A stretch of 64,000 nucleotides of DNA from Melitaea cinxia (lineage: Eukaryota > Arthropoda > Insecta > Lepidoptera > Nymphalidae), in assembly GCF_905220565.1 (NCBI RefSeq), contig NC_059396.1, forward strand, positions 6,669,206 through 6,733,205. The letters are read 5' to 3'. Below, in pieces: positions 46,150 to 57,292 of the stretch (position 1 is the first letter of the stretch; each line of letters opens with the position of its first letter). A model generated the notes under the pieces. It was not told the DNA's origin. It saw only the letters and a program-made list of their open reading frames with translations, and did no database searches. The position numbers and the translations under genes are program-made.

Positions 46150-47929
46150 AATTATAATTTTATAAGAAGAGGAAAATTTTAATATCATCGACATTGGAAA
46201 TTATAATTTAGATTCCTTATAATTAGTTGTGTTTATATTTTTGGTAGTTGTGAAAAAGGTATTTTATAAATATGTATATTCGTGAAGCAAAAACTTTATA
46301 ACCTTTTTTACGAAAATTGCGCAGACGGAGTAGTATGAAATTTCGCACACTTATAATTTATATAGAGGAGTGCGGAATGCTAATATTTATTTTAAATTAT
46401 GCATAAAAATACGTCAAATCAAAAAAAAAAACAACATCGCACATACTACCGTGTATTTGACACACACACTCACATATATATACTCTTATGTATAGTGTTC
46501 AAACTTATAATTGAAATTAATTATGGTCGAATTTCGACCACTGAGCGACTACTAGTATATATACATAATTATCTGTATTGAGTTGTTATACTAATTAAAA
46601 TGGACGTACAATAAAGTGGCTGTGATTTAAATTTATTTCTTTTTATTTACACATATATTTTTACTCGTTTTTATATCGTTGACTAAATAATTGTTAAAAA
46701 AAAGATTTTTACATTTTAAGCAATATTACTATTATTATTGTTATTTTTTTATGAAGGTGACAGTTATGTTCAATGATGATGAGCTCAAGGGAAATGCAGG
46801 TTCTCATGATAAATGCATACTTTTCCTAACAGGAATAAGGAAAAAAGTTATATTTTACAAGGAAGTGGAAATTTAACTCCATGAGTATTTATAATAAATG
46901 GATTAAGGTTAAGGTAAATTACATTGTTAAACAAATATTAATCAAGTTCCTTTGACTGTTTTTTTTTGTTTTCATTTTTTGTTTCAATTCTTGAATTTCT
47001 CTTCGAATTTTTTCTTTTTTTTTAAGGCAAATATTTACTTTTTTAAGGTAAATATTACTATTAATTATACTTTAATAAGCATAGATAACTTGCGTCTGTC
47101 TTGATTGGGTTGATTTTTTTAAGTTCCTACTGATTTAAAATCCTTTTTTATTTTTCTAACGATTAAATCGTTATCATCGATCGACGACTTGACAGTTAAT
47201 ATATTGTAGGATCAGATCGAGACTTGATAATATAGCTTAGTATTTCAGGAGAGTAGAATCAGAAGGTAGAATCAAGACATTTAGGAAATACATCTACTTG
47301 TAGCGTAATCACTATTTACACACATTAGTCCATACAAATAATATGTAAGGTTGCATAGAGTTATATTTGGAATAATTTCTGAAATGTCCTCTAACTATAT
47401 GATATTTGTTAAGTTTATCAAATGTCTTCACAAATAAGATAGGTAAAATGCTATTAGTTGAGTATATCACGTCGCCCGTGATATAATAATAAATTTAAAG
47501 AATTTAACGCCTGTTACGGTTTTTACGTGCTGTGAGATAAACACGTATTCTATGTATTAAATATCTGTTACGCTATGGTTCAGTTGATAGGTATTGTGTG
47601 TAAAATGTAAGTACATATGATATTGCCACTCCTTGCGTGAAAACTAGCTTTAAATTTTTCCCATCGCAACTTGACGAATGAATGTAATTAGTTACTACTA
47701 ATTTTATGAGTTTTCGTTGTAATTCTAATATACGAGCACCTGTTAAATAATTTAAATTTTGAGGATATATAGATAGATATACAAGATTTTAATCGTTCGC
47801 ATGATAGCTCCTATCACACTTTGTTATTTTCTATTCATATTTTTTAATTTTCCTCTATTTGGATAAATTAGGTGGTTTTAATAGAATTTTTATAAATCTT
47901 TTTCTGTACAAATTGTACTGGATGACTTT
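46150..47929. other. Spacer between acid phosphatases B and C
   Basis: AT-rich sequence with no gene or recognisable element. Confidence 0.5.
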
Positions 47930-48232
47930 AACAGAGATGGAGGTTTGCGGGTTCGATTCCCGCTCGAGACGGATATTTGTATTTGTACAAATATTTTTTT
48001 CTGGTTTCTATATCTGTACTTATGGGTCCCCCCACCGTGCCTCGGAGAGCGTGTTAAATTATCGGTATATATGTTATCATATAGACCTGATAACCATCGT
48101 TACTTATATAGAGAATATATCCGCCAACCCGCAGTGGAGCAGTGTGGTGGATCAAGCTAAGATCCTTCTCCTACATAGGGAAATAGGCCTAGTAGTGGAA
48201 TGTTTCGGGCTGAATCATGTTGATTAGATCTA
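47930..48232 (+). repeat. tRNA-derived SINE with conserved lepidopteran tail
   Basis: B box GGGTTCGATTCCCGCTC is followed by GTGCCTCGGAGAGCGTG and a tail CCCGCAGTGGAGCAGTGTGG and AGGCCTAGTAGTGGAATG. Same family as 32691 and 34025. Confidence 0.75.
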
Positions 48233-49227
48233 ACCTAGTCGAATTTTTTTTTACCTGATTGTTGGTTTACTACAAACGAGAAACTTTAGGGTGAAGAAAC
48301 TTAATTCTAGTCGGTAGGTACTGGAGCGCATTTAAACTATGTTTTTTTTTTCTTCTAAGGTAAGGCTCAAGAATATTTTGTTTGTTTGTCTGAAAAATTT
48401 AAATTATAATCAGATTTTTATCGAAAGCGAATATAACCGAAATGACTTTAACAAATTTTTTAAAATATCTAAAAGTAAACAGAAATATCACGACGAATAG
48501 GAGATCAGAGACACATCGCAGTTTGCAAGCGAGGATAAACGGAAGGTGTAGTTCGATCGCACATTGCCAACGCAATCTTTTAATTCACTCTATCAGTCAA
48601 AATCAACCTCACCCGATCCATTAAATGAGGGTCATGAAATTGTTTAGACTTTATTTCATTAATAAAATATGCTGTACCTTTTACAGCCAAAGCCAAATGG
48701 CAAAATAACATAAAGCGTGGGATTAACACGCATCACTTGTCCCAAATAAAAGTGCATAAGAATTAAATATTGAATTTGAATCGGCACAAAGTTCAATGCT
48801 AAATTAAAATATCATTTTGTGTGTATTGTGATATAATGACAAGATAAAATCTGTAGTTGCAATTGAACGCCGGCGAGGACGTCACCGGGGCGCAGGTACA
48901 CCCATACAAGTGGCAAAGTCAGTTTATGTGTACGTGTAAATAGATATCGTACAATCGATTGGACAAAGTCAATCATCTGAGCGGCGGTTCGCAACGACCG
49001 TGAATCTGATGAGCGTCCCGTGTCGCTCTCAGTGGAAGATCACTTCGCGCGTCGTGCACTTCCGCCATCCTTGTATCGGGTTTAGACCGTTCCGAACGTA
49101 TGATCCCGCATACCCGCTGTGTATATAATGAAGCTATCATAGATATTTTTGGGATACGATACTATAAGTGAAGGCACGAGTCACGATAGGACTACAATGT
49201 AGAGCTGTTAACCCGGCGGAGGACAAT
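48233..49227 (+). promoter_or_regulatory. Upstream region and possible first exon of acid phosphatase C
   Basis: From about 48860 to 49120 the sequence is less AT-rich and contains many CpG. A good donor, ACAAT|GTGAGT, ends a possible exon at 49227. Joining it to an acceptor at 50098 would create an ATG across the junction (AT|G) in frame with gene C. No TATA box was recognised. This is inference. Confidence 0.35.
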
Positions 49228-50153
49228 GTGAGTGTCGCATGGATATGGGCTAGATCTTACTGCCAACTTTTAATTCCATGAAATATTTATTTTAAATACG
49301 TGTCGTCGAGTGTTAGAGACATGCATATCACAATATGCTACGGTAATAAATATACAGTATTAAAGATAGACAAGGTACCTTGTAATACTTTATAATGTTG
49401 ATACATATTCAATTAGTTTGTGTTTAAATAAAGGCGATAAGTGATAGTATACTTTTTTAATTAAAAGTAATAATTCATCTAAGCAAATTTAACTTCGGCA
49501 AATACAAATATATCAAAATATTATAAAACAAATAGCACATCAATCTCTGATAACATTGAATTCAATTCACATTTTTTTAAATATTTAAAAACGATGGTTT
49601 ATGCAATGAAAAACAAATATAGTAAAAAAAACCAAACTGTAATGAGGTTATATATTTTTGACTAATAAATTTTAGGCTGTGTCGTTTTAAGTACAAACGA
49701 CAATTCCTCACGTAAACAGTTAGAAGAGGTATTTATGAAGTATTAATAATAAAATGTGACATTTTTTTAAAACTCAATTGCACTAGTTTGGAAAAAGCGT
49801 AGACGCACTAAGCATATAAGATACAAACGCACAAATAAATATGGATACAAAAATGGATAAAGGGATAGTTTGCGTAATTGATCTCTATTCCTTAAAACGT
49901 CACCTAAGCGAAGCACTAGTTCTTTTTGAAACAAACAAATTGACGTATGCTTTTTATGATTGGTTTACTACAAAATAATTTCCTGACTCTTATTGAATCA
50001 AATTTTAACGACACTGTTACGAATATGGGTTTAGAAAAATGATTATTTTGTCAGATTTAAATCAAATTTTCAAAATTTGTTTAAATTAAATATTGAAGGA
50101 AAGAGGGCGGTCGCGAGGAGGAGTCGACCAACGCGGCGGACGCGACGCCGAGT

Positions 50154-53100
50154 ATGCGCACCGAGCACACCTGCTGTTGTCTTGGCGTGTTGGTGGGCGT
50201 CTCACTCATCGCCGGTTTGTATGAGGAATGGTTTTAGTAAAAATCAGTAAACGGTTTCAGTAGATGAACCTAGTCATAAAATATTACAACGGTGAACATG
50301 TTTCTGAGAATATTCAAAATTGACCATTCTTCACATTCCTCCTTTTTTATACGACTAAGTCGGCAAACAAGCGCAGGACCAGGCCAGGGCCGCCTGACGG
50401 TAAGCGGTGACCGTAGTCTACATTCTGGTGTTACAGACGTCTAGTCTGTAACACCAGAATCGCGTTGGCAACCCTACCCAGACGACCCCCAAGAGCTTTG
50501 GCCACCTCACTCACATCACAGGAACATAACACTGCTTGAGAACAGTGCTATTTAGCTCTGATATTCTGTAAGGTTGGAGTACTTCCCTAGACGAGCTAGA
50601 TTTTGAGCAAGATATATCCTGCTGTGTCCTACTTCAACATTTGTAGATGGCTACATCAAAGTATTTTGGTAGATCTGAAGCTTTAGTACAGCTTAGGGTA
50701 AGAAGCTCGACGTAACAAAAGAGATGCATTATTACTACTACTTCACTATTCGCCTTTTAGCCTTAAATTGATGGTCACCTTCGGTTACCAGATTACAGTT
50801 CGCATAGATCAGCGGGTTTCTTTAGGGCAACCAGTCTTGTAGTAGGATTTTGTGGTATAGTGTTTAATATGTTTCAGTTTTGAATTTGGAATCTGACCAA
50901 ATTTAATCAGTGTGTAGCTAAATAACATGGTATTTTGAATTCAGCCCTCGTTGCAGTGATTTTGATGAAGGACACAACAGTTGAAATCACTATACTGCGA
51001 CAAGTTCATGTGGTAAGTTACATTTATCATAATGTGTTACATTTATTATACCATAATGTGTACCTACATTCAAACTGGGTTAAAATTTTAATGAGATAGT
51101 TCTTAAAATCGTATATAGTGAAGGTTTTCTTTTATGCTTGTAACGTTTACATTACAGACAAATCTTTTTAAGAATATAAAAAACCAAAAATGTATTGTTT
51201 TAGAAAGATTAATAGACCAACTTTAATATGTAATAAATTAGTCCATAACTTTACCAAATTACATACCTAACTTAATACATTTACTACAATTATAATGTAT
51301 AAACGTATGTGAATATGTGTAACAGCTCATGTCGCATGGTGAGCGCACACCCAGTGAACGCGAATTGGCCATGCTCGGGGCACCACCCCCGGAACAAGTA
51401 TTTGTCCCTTACGGCGCTGGAGCCTTGACCAATGTAAGTATCTTTATGTTCCTCACACCAATGTTACATCCATTAGAATTTAATATTTTTTTTTTTTGCT
51501 ATAACTATCAGATTTTATTGTGGATTTCATTCAGATAACATACGTAAGATAGAAAATAGACTAAGCTATAGCTAGTTATGATTTTCGTGCGCAAAATTCA
51601 AAACAGCAAGATAAAAGTTTTTAATCGATAGCAATTTTTCGTCTTAAAAAAAATACAGTCGAGTTCTATACATTGAAATAAGGAAAAACTGCGAAATAGA
51701 AGCTAATGACAGTTTTTCAAATTATTACAGATCATTCATCAATTTTGTACCGAGACCAGTGTTAACAAAAGTGTATCAGTCACCGTATTTCCTCTATTTG
51801 TTGAGTTAATCTGATGAATGTAATGTTACGCTCGGCTATTGTTATGTAGTTTACATACCTAGAGCATATGTTGGATTAAGTTTGCACGTAACAATAAATT
51901 GCTAATAGATGTACGAACTGACTAGCCTGTTGGCGCAGTTTGTAGGGTTGTTTCAGTTGTTTTCTACTCCGGGGGCTGTGATTAGATTTCCGCATAAAGT
52001 CTGGGTGTAATGTATTTATAATTTAAATGTACATCTGTTAAAAAACAACCTTAAACTATATCTGTCGGCTGTTACCTACACTAATGCAAAAATTTTAGGA
52101 ATAGACGACCGTGCGATAATATTATTTTATTATATTAAACTAGATGTTCCCCGCGGTTTCATCCACGTTAATTAAAAAAAATGAGTTACTAAAATATTAT
52201 ATAGCCTACAGCCTTCCTCGATAAATGCGCTATCTAACACTGAAAGAATTTTTCAAATAGGACCTGTAGTTCTTAAGATTAGCGTGTTCAAGTAAACAAA
52301 GAAACCAAAAAACGGTGTTAAAAGTTTCATAGTCATTCGAGGGTCGGGCGAAGATAGTTTGCACTGAAGCGTTTACTTCCTGGTCCGACGGAGGGAGCTC
52401 GACTTCTGAAGGTCGTGTTCTAAACAGGAACGAGGTGTCGAGAGGCGTAGATTAGTGTCATTTTAACAATGATTTATCATCTTCAACATACGGCACTCGA
52501 CTCACACAAATATATTTTATTCGTCATTTTTCTCTCTTTAACTTATTTTTCTTTTACAGGAAGGAAAGTTATTGACTTTCGAGATGGGCGCATTACTTAG
52601 AAAACGATATAACGACTTCTTAGGACCTTACTATGAAGCTGGTAAATATATAATCCCAATCTTTATCACACATTTTTATTAAGATTTAAAACTTATGCGT
52701 AATGTGAATACGAGTAGGTATATATTACGAATTTATTCAAAGCACTATCGATCTCCCTCTAAGTTCTAATTATAATTTAAGTGAAATGTATAGTATCATC
52801 TTGTCTGAGTTAAAGAATTTTTAGATTGAATGGATTAATAGCATTTTAGGACATTTTTATAATAATAATTTAAAAAAAACTTGTGTTTTTTAGACTACAC
52901 GACTGAAGTGTTCTTTAACTCCATCTAACTTATATCTCCCTCATCTTCCGTTCGCCTCACCCGATTACATTTTTCGTAACGCTCTCGTTACGCATTTACC
53001 AACTACTCCTTAAGTCAAAAGTGCGTAAAGAAGTTTTACTTCAAAAAACTTTTTATTAAAACTTTATAAGAAAAAAAAGACATATTATCATTGGTATCTG

Positions 53101-55834
53101 AATAACACAGCAATTTCATGATAATTTTTTCAGAGAAAAGTCTCGTCATAGCGTCCGATACGGATCTTAGTAAGATGACAGCGCTACTGACAGCGGCAGG
53201 GCTTTGGCCGCCGCCGCCCGATCAAGTCTGGAACGAGACACTAAACTGGCAGCCCGTACCTTACACTTATCCACCGAGGGATGAAGACTTTGTAAGTTAT
53301 AAATATATATATTCCAGAACACCTTCAGAAGCCTATATATATTTTAATATAAAACCGGCATAAACCGTCGTATTTTAGAGTACAAATAGCTTTGGCGTCA
53401 GCTTTGCGTAGATTTATTAAACGTTGAACAAAAAAAAAAAAATTGATACATAATACCAAATGTACTATATAAAATGTTTTTTCTATGTTCTTTAATAATA
53501 TTTACAACTGTTAGGTACACGTAAAAATTACTAGTCATTCAGAATTATGGTAATATTATTTCGTTTAATGTTAAGGACTGTATTTTTTGTGTTGGGTGTT
53601 TTGACAGCTGTTCTGTGTATGTATAAATAATGATATACATTAAGACGGAGCTGTCGAAACACCCAATAATATATCTACATTTATTAGTCGGCTGTTACCT
53701 AAAGCACAGGCAGTGTCTTCCTTAGGAACAGATGACCATTACTTTATTTAAGACTAACTGACACACCGATGAATAGAATGTATATCGTATGCTCGGATAT
53801 CAAAACAAACAATTTTACTTAATTAGCATTTATAAAAGGTTACATTAAAATTCACATTTTTTTTTTATAATTTACCTAATTATGTACAATGAACAATGAT
53901 ATAGTTTACTATTTTATAGCTATATATTTTGTATATGTACAGTGTATATGCATTTAGTAAGAAGCGGTTATTTTAATATTACAAACAGCCATTCCAATTT
54001 TATTTATTTGTATAGATAGATAATCAAGTTATAAATTCAAAATGTTTTAAAAAAATTTTATTTGTTTAGAATTTTTATTTTTATTTGTGGTCATTTCACG
54101 TTAACTAAGTTATCAATATTTTATAATTGTTTTAAATATGTTTACTATTGTTTTAGATTCTTTATGATGAAAACTGCCCGCGCTATGGCCAAGAAAAGCA
54201 GAGATTGTTAAAAGCGTTTACCGAGGAAGGTCTGCTTACACCGTATCGAGATCTGTTCCAAAAGATAGCACATATGACCGGAACTAACTTCAGTACGCCC
54301 CAAGACGCATATAATTTAAACAACTTATTTGTAATACAAGTAAGTTTTACAAATAATTATTTTTATATTTGAATTTGATCTAATTAATTCATTACCTCGT
54401 TATATCTGTTATAATGTTACCGGTAAAGTATATATTCTTGCATTCTAGGGAATACCTAATAATTTTGTACATTGACTAGGTTGAAACAATGTATGATAAA
54501 TAATTTTCTTTTTTATGTATTGCCTAAGCACTATAGAATGCCCAGAAGGTGGAAAGTGTGGTGAATATGTTGCGACGCGTTTCGCAATGAACTTTCCTGT
54601 TTGAATTTTGGTCAGACTCAGGATAGGAATCGGATCTACACAACTGGACCAAAAAGCACGGACACTGTTAACTGTTCTAACAGACAACTCAATTGGCTTT
54701 TCGGGCTGAGAAGCTGAATCTTGCTGTTCAACTTTCGTTAATGTTTACTGTTTCGCTTCTCTGAGTCACAATTAATACACTAAGTAATGACCAAGTATAG
54801 GATCTAAAATTATTGTAATGAAATGAGTTCAGCACTTTCGTAGATAAATGCATTCGAAAAAAATAACAAATCGACAAAGAATATAAAATCGTACCTTTCA
54901 AATTTTATTCCGTATTCTATACATCATCTATCAATATGTGTAATGATGAACAAAAGAAACTGTATGTCATACATGACCGAGACTACTATAGAATTACTGA
55001 ATTATACACTTTGCCGATAATACCTATACATATTAATAGTACTATTTTTTTTTATATGTTTATTTCAAAATAATTTTAGGACGACATAAAAGTAGCTAAC
55101 CCGAAATGGGCGAAGCATGTGAAAAGAAAGCTGATGGACGTCGCGAGGTTAGAATACAACATGATGTTTCATAATAATCTACTAAGAAAACTTAGTGGAG
55201 GTTGGTATGACAACTATAATTAAGACAACAGTTCCGGATTTACCATTTTTTTAAAAACCGTGGCAAAAGCACGATATATATTACACATGATTAGTTTTAT
55301 GAATAATCCTGCTTAAAACAAGATATAATAAATTCAGTCTTAGTCTTAGTTTCCAAACTGGGATTGATTTCTCTCGCTTTGAATTTTTGATACCCTAATA
55401 TAAATTTCAAATCACGTCCAGAAGCAACAAAATATTTTAATAAGATAATATTTATAAAAAATAAAACATTTGGCAGGTGCATTACTACAACAGATAATAA
55501 GAGAAGCGATATCGAACACGAAAGACCCGTCGAGTCCCAAGATCATAGTTCGTATAGGAACGCCAGTGTCCGTGGCCGCCCTGCTGTCAGCGTGTGTGGC
55601 GCCCCCGCCGCGCTTGCCCGACCCCGGCGCCGCGCTGCTCTTCGAGTTACACGAGAAATTACCCTCGAAACAGGGGAATAAGGAACAGAATGCGTTGAGC
55701 CACGGTCAGCGATTTGGATTCAAAGTACGCACCTTTTAATTTTGTTTGAAACTTATAAGTCAATTCTAAAAAAAACATGAAAGTAAAAAAAATTTGTGAG
55801 AAGTGTGTGTGTGTGTATGGGTGTGTGTGTATAT

Positions 55835-55893
<59 letters not shown>

Positions 55894-56998
55894 TGTGTGG
55901 GTGTGTGTGTGTGTGTGTGTGTATGTGTGTGCGCGTACGTGTGTATTTATGTGTGTGCGCGTACGTGTGTATTTATGTGTGTGCGCGTGCATGCGTGCGT
56001 GCGTGAGCGCGTGCGTGCGCGTGTACGTGCGCGTGTGTATGTGCGTGTGTGTGTTATTAATATTACTGTTATTACAAAATTATCTGACATGTCATCGGGA
56101 CGTAAACAGCGAAGTAACCATACAACTCGGTATTCGATACTGACAATAAATCGATTCAAGTTTGTTTGAGTATTTAATCGATTTGATTATGTAATGTAAA
56201 GTAATGTAAAGTGCATTTGATTAAAATTTTGATCAGAAATTCAACTTAAACTTTAATATTGTAGGTAATTTGAAATAATACAATGGCACAAAAGGTAAAT
56301 TTGTCTTTATTTTATATTTTTATATTGTTTTGATTACGACGCAACATTTAAAATTACGATTAAAATCGAATGAAGCTGGTGAAATTCAGTAATAAATTAG
56401 TTACATCACTAATGTTTTAAAAAAAGGCTTAAAACGTAACTGGTTTTGAGACGTTTTGTAATAATTAGAACTTGCATGCTACTATAAAGTAAGCGCAAAA
56501 AGAATACTCCCAATATATTCGATCATATTATTTAACGCGCCAAAAAACGTACGTATGTTTTACAAACACTTTAAATTATTAATAATTTTTTTATTGTTTC
56601 TTACAGTTTCGTACCAAGTTACGTTCTAGAGTATTTGTCAAATGTCTAAACGGGCCTTTTATTTTGTGACGACTATAATAGTAATGATCACTATGAAATG
56701 TCTATGATAACAACCGAAACCGATACCAGATGGTGAGACCCACAAGTATAAGATTAACATAATACGATTTAACCGAAGTATATTACATTTCTTAATTCAT
56801 ACGTCTACTCAATCATTTCTACATCGCAAAAAAAAATCATTTCAGATATATTATTGGGACGATGATTCAGCGGAACCTCGTCTGATGGAAGTTCCCGGGT
56901 GCAACGCTTTTTGTCCTCTGGACACATTTACGGAGATAACGAAATACATCGTATCGCACGACTATAAGAAAGACTGTGAAATTGTTCCTACGACATGA
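50154..56998 (+). CDS. Membrane-anchored acid phosphatase-like protein C, probable pseudoenzyme (393 aa)
   Basis: Third tandem copy, divergent. Exons: 50154-50214 (exon may start at 50099), 50945-51012, 51326-51433, 52560-52641, 53134-53291, 54157-54339, 55080-55200, 55477-55724 and 56846-56998; all phases close. Residues about 7-28 (CCCLGVLVGVSLIAALVAVI) form an N-terminal membrane anchor instead of a cleavable signal. The active site is altered: RHGDRTP has become SHGERTP (S46, with H47 kept), the second Arg is L118 (DTDLSKM), and the His-Glu pair is T289-P290 (RIGTPVSVAALL). The fold landmarks WNETLNWQPVPY, ENCPRY and FSTPQDAYNLNNLF remain. An extra intron splits the exon equivalent to exon 3 of A and B. 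The open frame, splice sites and preserved fold argue against simple decay. Confidence 0.9.
50341..50632 (-). repeat. SINE, 'CTGATGGTAAGCG' family
   Basis: GTCGGCAAACAAGCGCAGGA, GCCTGACGGTAAGCGGTGAC and CTGCTGTGTCCTACTTC mark a full-length copy in the first intron of gene C. It holds a 39-bp palindrome. Confidence 0.8.
50422..50460. repeat. Perfect 17-bp inverted repeat with 5-bp loop
   Basis: ATTCTGGTGTTACAGAC is followed by GTCTA and its exact inverse. Ordinary SINE copies have only one arm (AACACCAGAA), so the palindrome arose inside this copy. Confidence 0.95.
51918..52125 (+). repeat. tRNA-derived SINE, 'GGCTGTTACCT' family
   Basis: Head CTAGCCTGTTGGCGCAGTTT (A box), body AAGTCTGGGTGTAATGTATT and tail TCGGCTGTTACCTACACTAA then AGACGACCGTG. 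A second copy is at 59748-59957 (minus). Confidence 0.75.
52140..52330 (-). mobile_element. Helitron-like element, 3' part
   Basis: The minus strand ends AACGTGGATGAAACCGCGGG, GAACAT and CTAG (52140-52143). It directly follows the SINE on its right side. Confidence 0.65.
53592..53666. repeat. Inverted repeat, 18-bp arms
   Basis: TTGGGTGTTTTGACAGCT and AGCTGTCGAAACACCCAA match in 17 of 18 positions around a 39-bp AT-rich core. It may be a very short MITE. Confidence 0.7.
53690..53742 (+). repeat. SINE tail fragment
   Basis: TCGGCTGTTACCTAAAGCAC and CTTAGGAACAGATGACC match the tail of the SINE at 51918-52125. Confidence 0.6.
53930..54016 (-). mobile_element. Helitron-like 5' fragment
   Basis: ATGCATTTAGTAAGAAGCGG and TTTATTTATTTGTATAGA match the 5' end of the copies at 29163 and 33318. 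Confidence 0.6.
55803..56055. repeat. (GT)n microsatellite, about 250 bp
   Basis: Long GT runs interrupted by GTATGG, GCGCGTAC and similar, in the last intron of gene C. Long open frames here on both strands are only products of the repeat. Confidence 0.97.
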
Positions 56999-57270
56999 TA
57001 CAGAGAATTATTATTATTTTGTAGTTTAAGATAAGTCCGAAATGCGTTATTTTTAAATCTATTTATCGATTCTTTTAGTTGTAATAGTATTTGGTCTGTA
57101 TATATATTATATTATATTAATAATAGGCTTTTAGAAACGTCAATGAAATTTTTGCTGTTTTTACATAATTTTAACATAGAAAATCGAGATTTTAGCACAT
57201 TATTTTCGCTCACTGTAATCCAACATTGCTGTGGTATTTATTGTTATTAAAATGTATTTTAAATTATTGA

Positions 57271-57280
57271 AATAAATAAA
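57271..57280 (+). terminator. Poly(A) signal of acid phosphatase C
   Basis: AATAAATAAA lies about 275 bp after the stop of gene C and ends 13 bp before the DOCK exon edge at 57293. Cleavage 10-30 bp downstream would fall at or inside that exon on the opposite strand. Confidence 0.55.
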
Positions 57281-57292
57281 AATTTTACTAAC

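Larger units (their letters stand above)
20998..57292 (-). other. 36.3-kb DOCK intron hosting three acid phosphatase genes
   Basis: The DOCK exons on either side join in phase with an intact conserved protein segment (KIDEG-MTDVHY). The donor is GTTAGT (reading minus from 57292) and the acceptor TTACAG (ending at 20998). All three acid phosphatase genes, on the plus strand, lie wholly inside. The rest is mostly transposons. Neighbouring DOCK introns are about 0.1-2 kb, so this one is exceptional. Confidence 0.88.

Noticed and set aside
55753..56169. Several overlapping open frames of 67-130 codons on both strands
   Set aside because: They are translations of the GT microsatellite (Cys-Val or His-Thr runs) and have no gene character.
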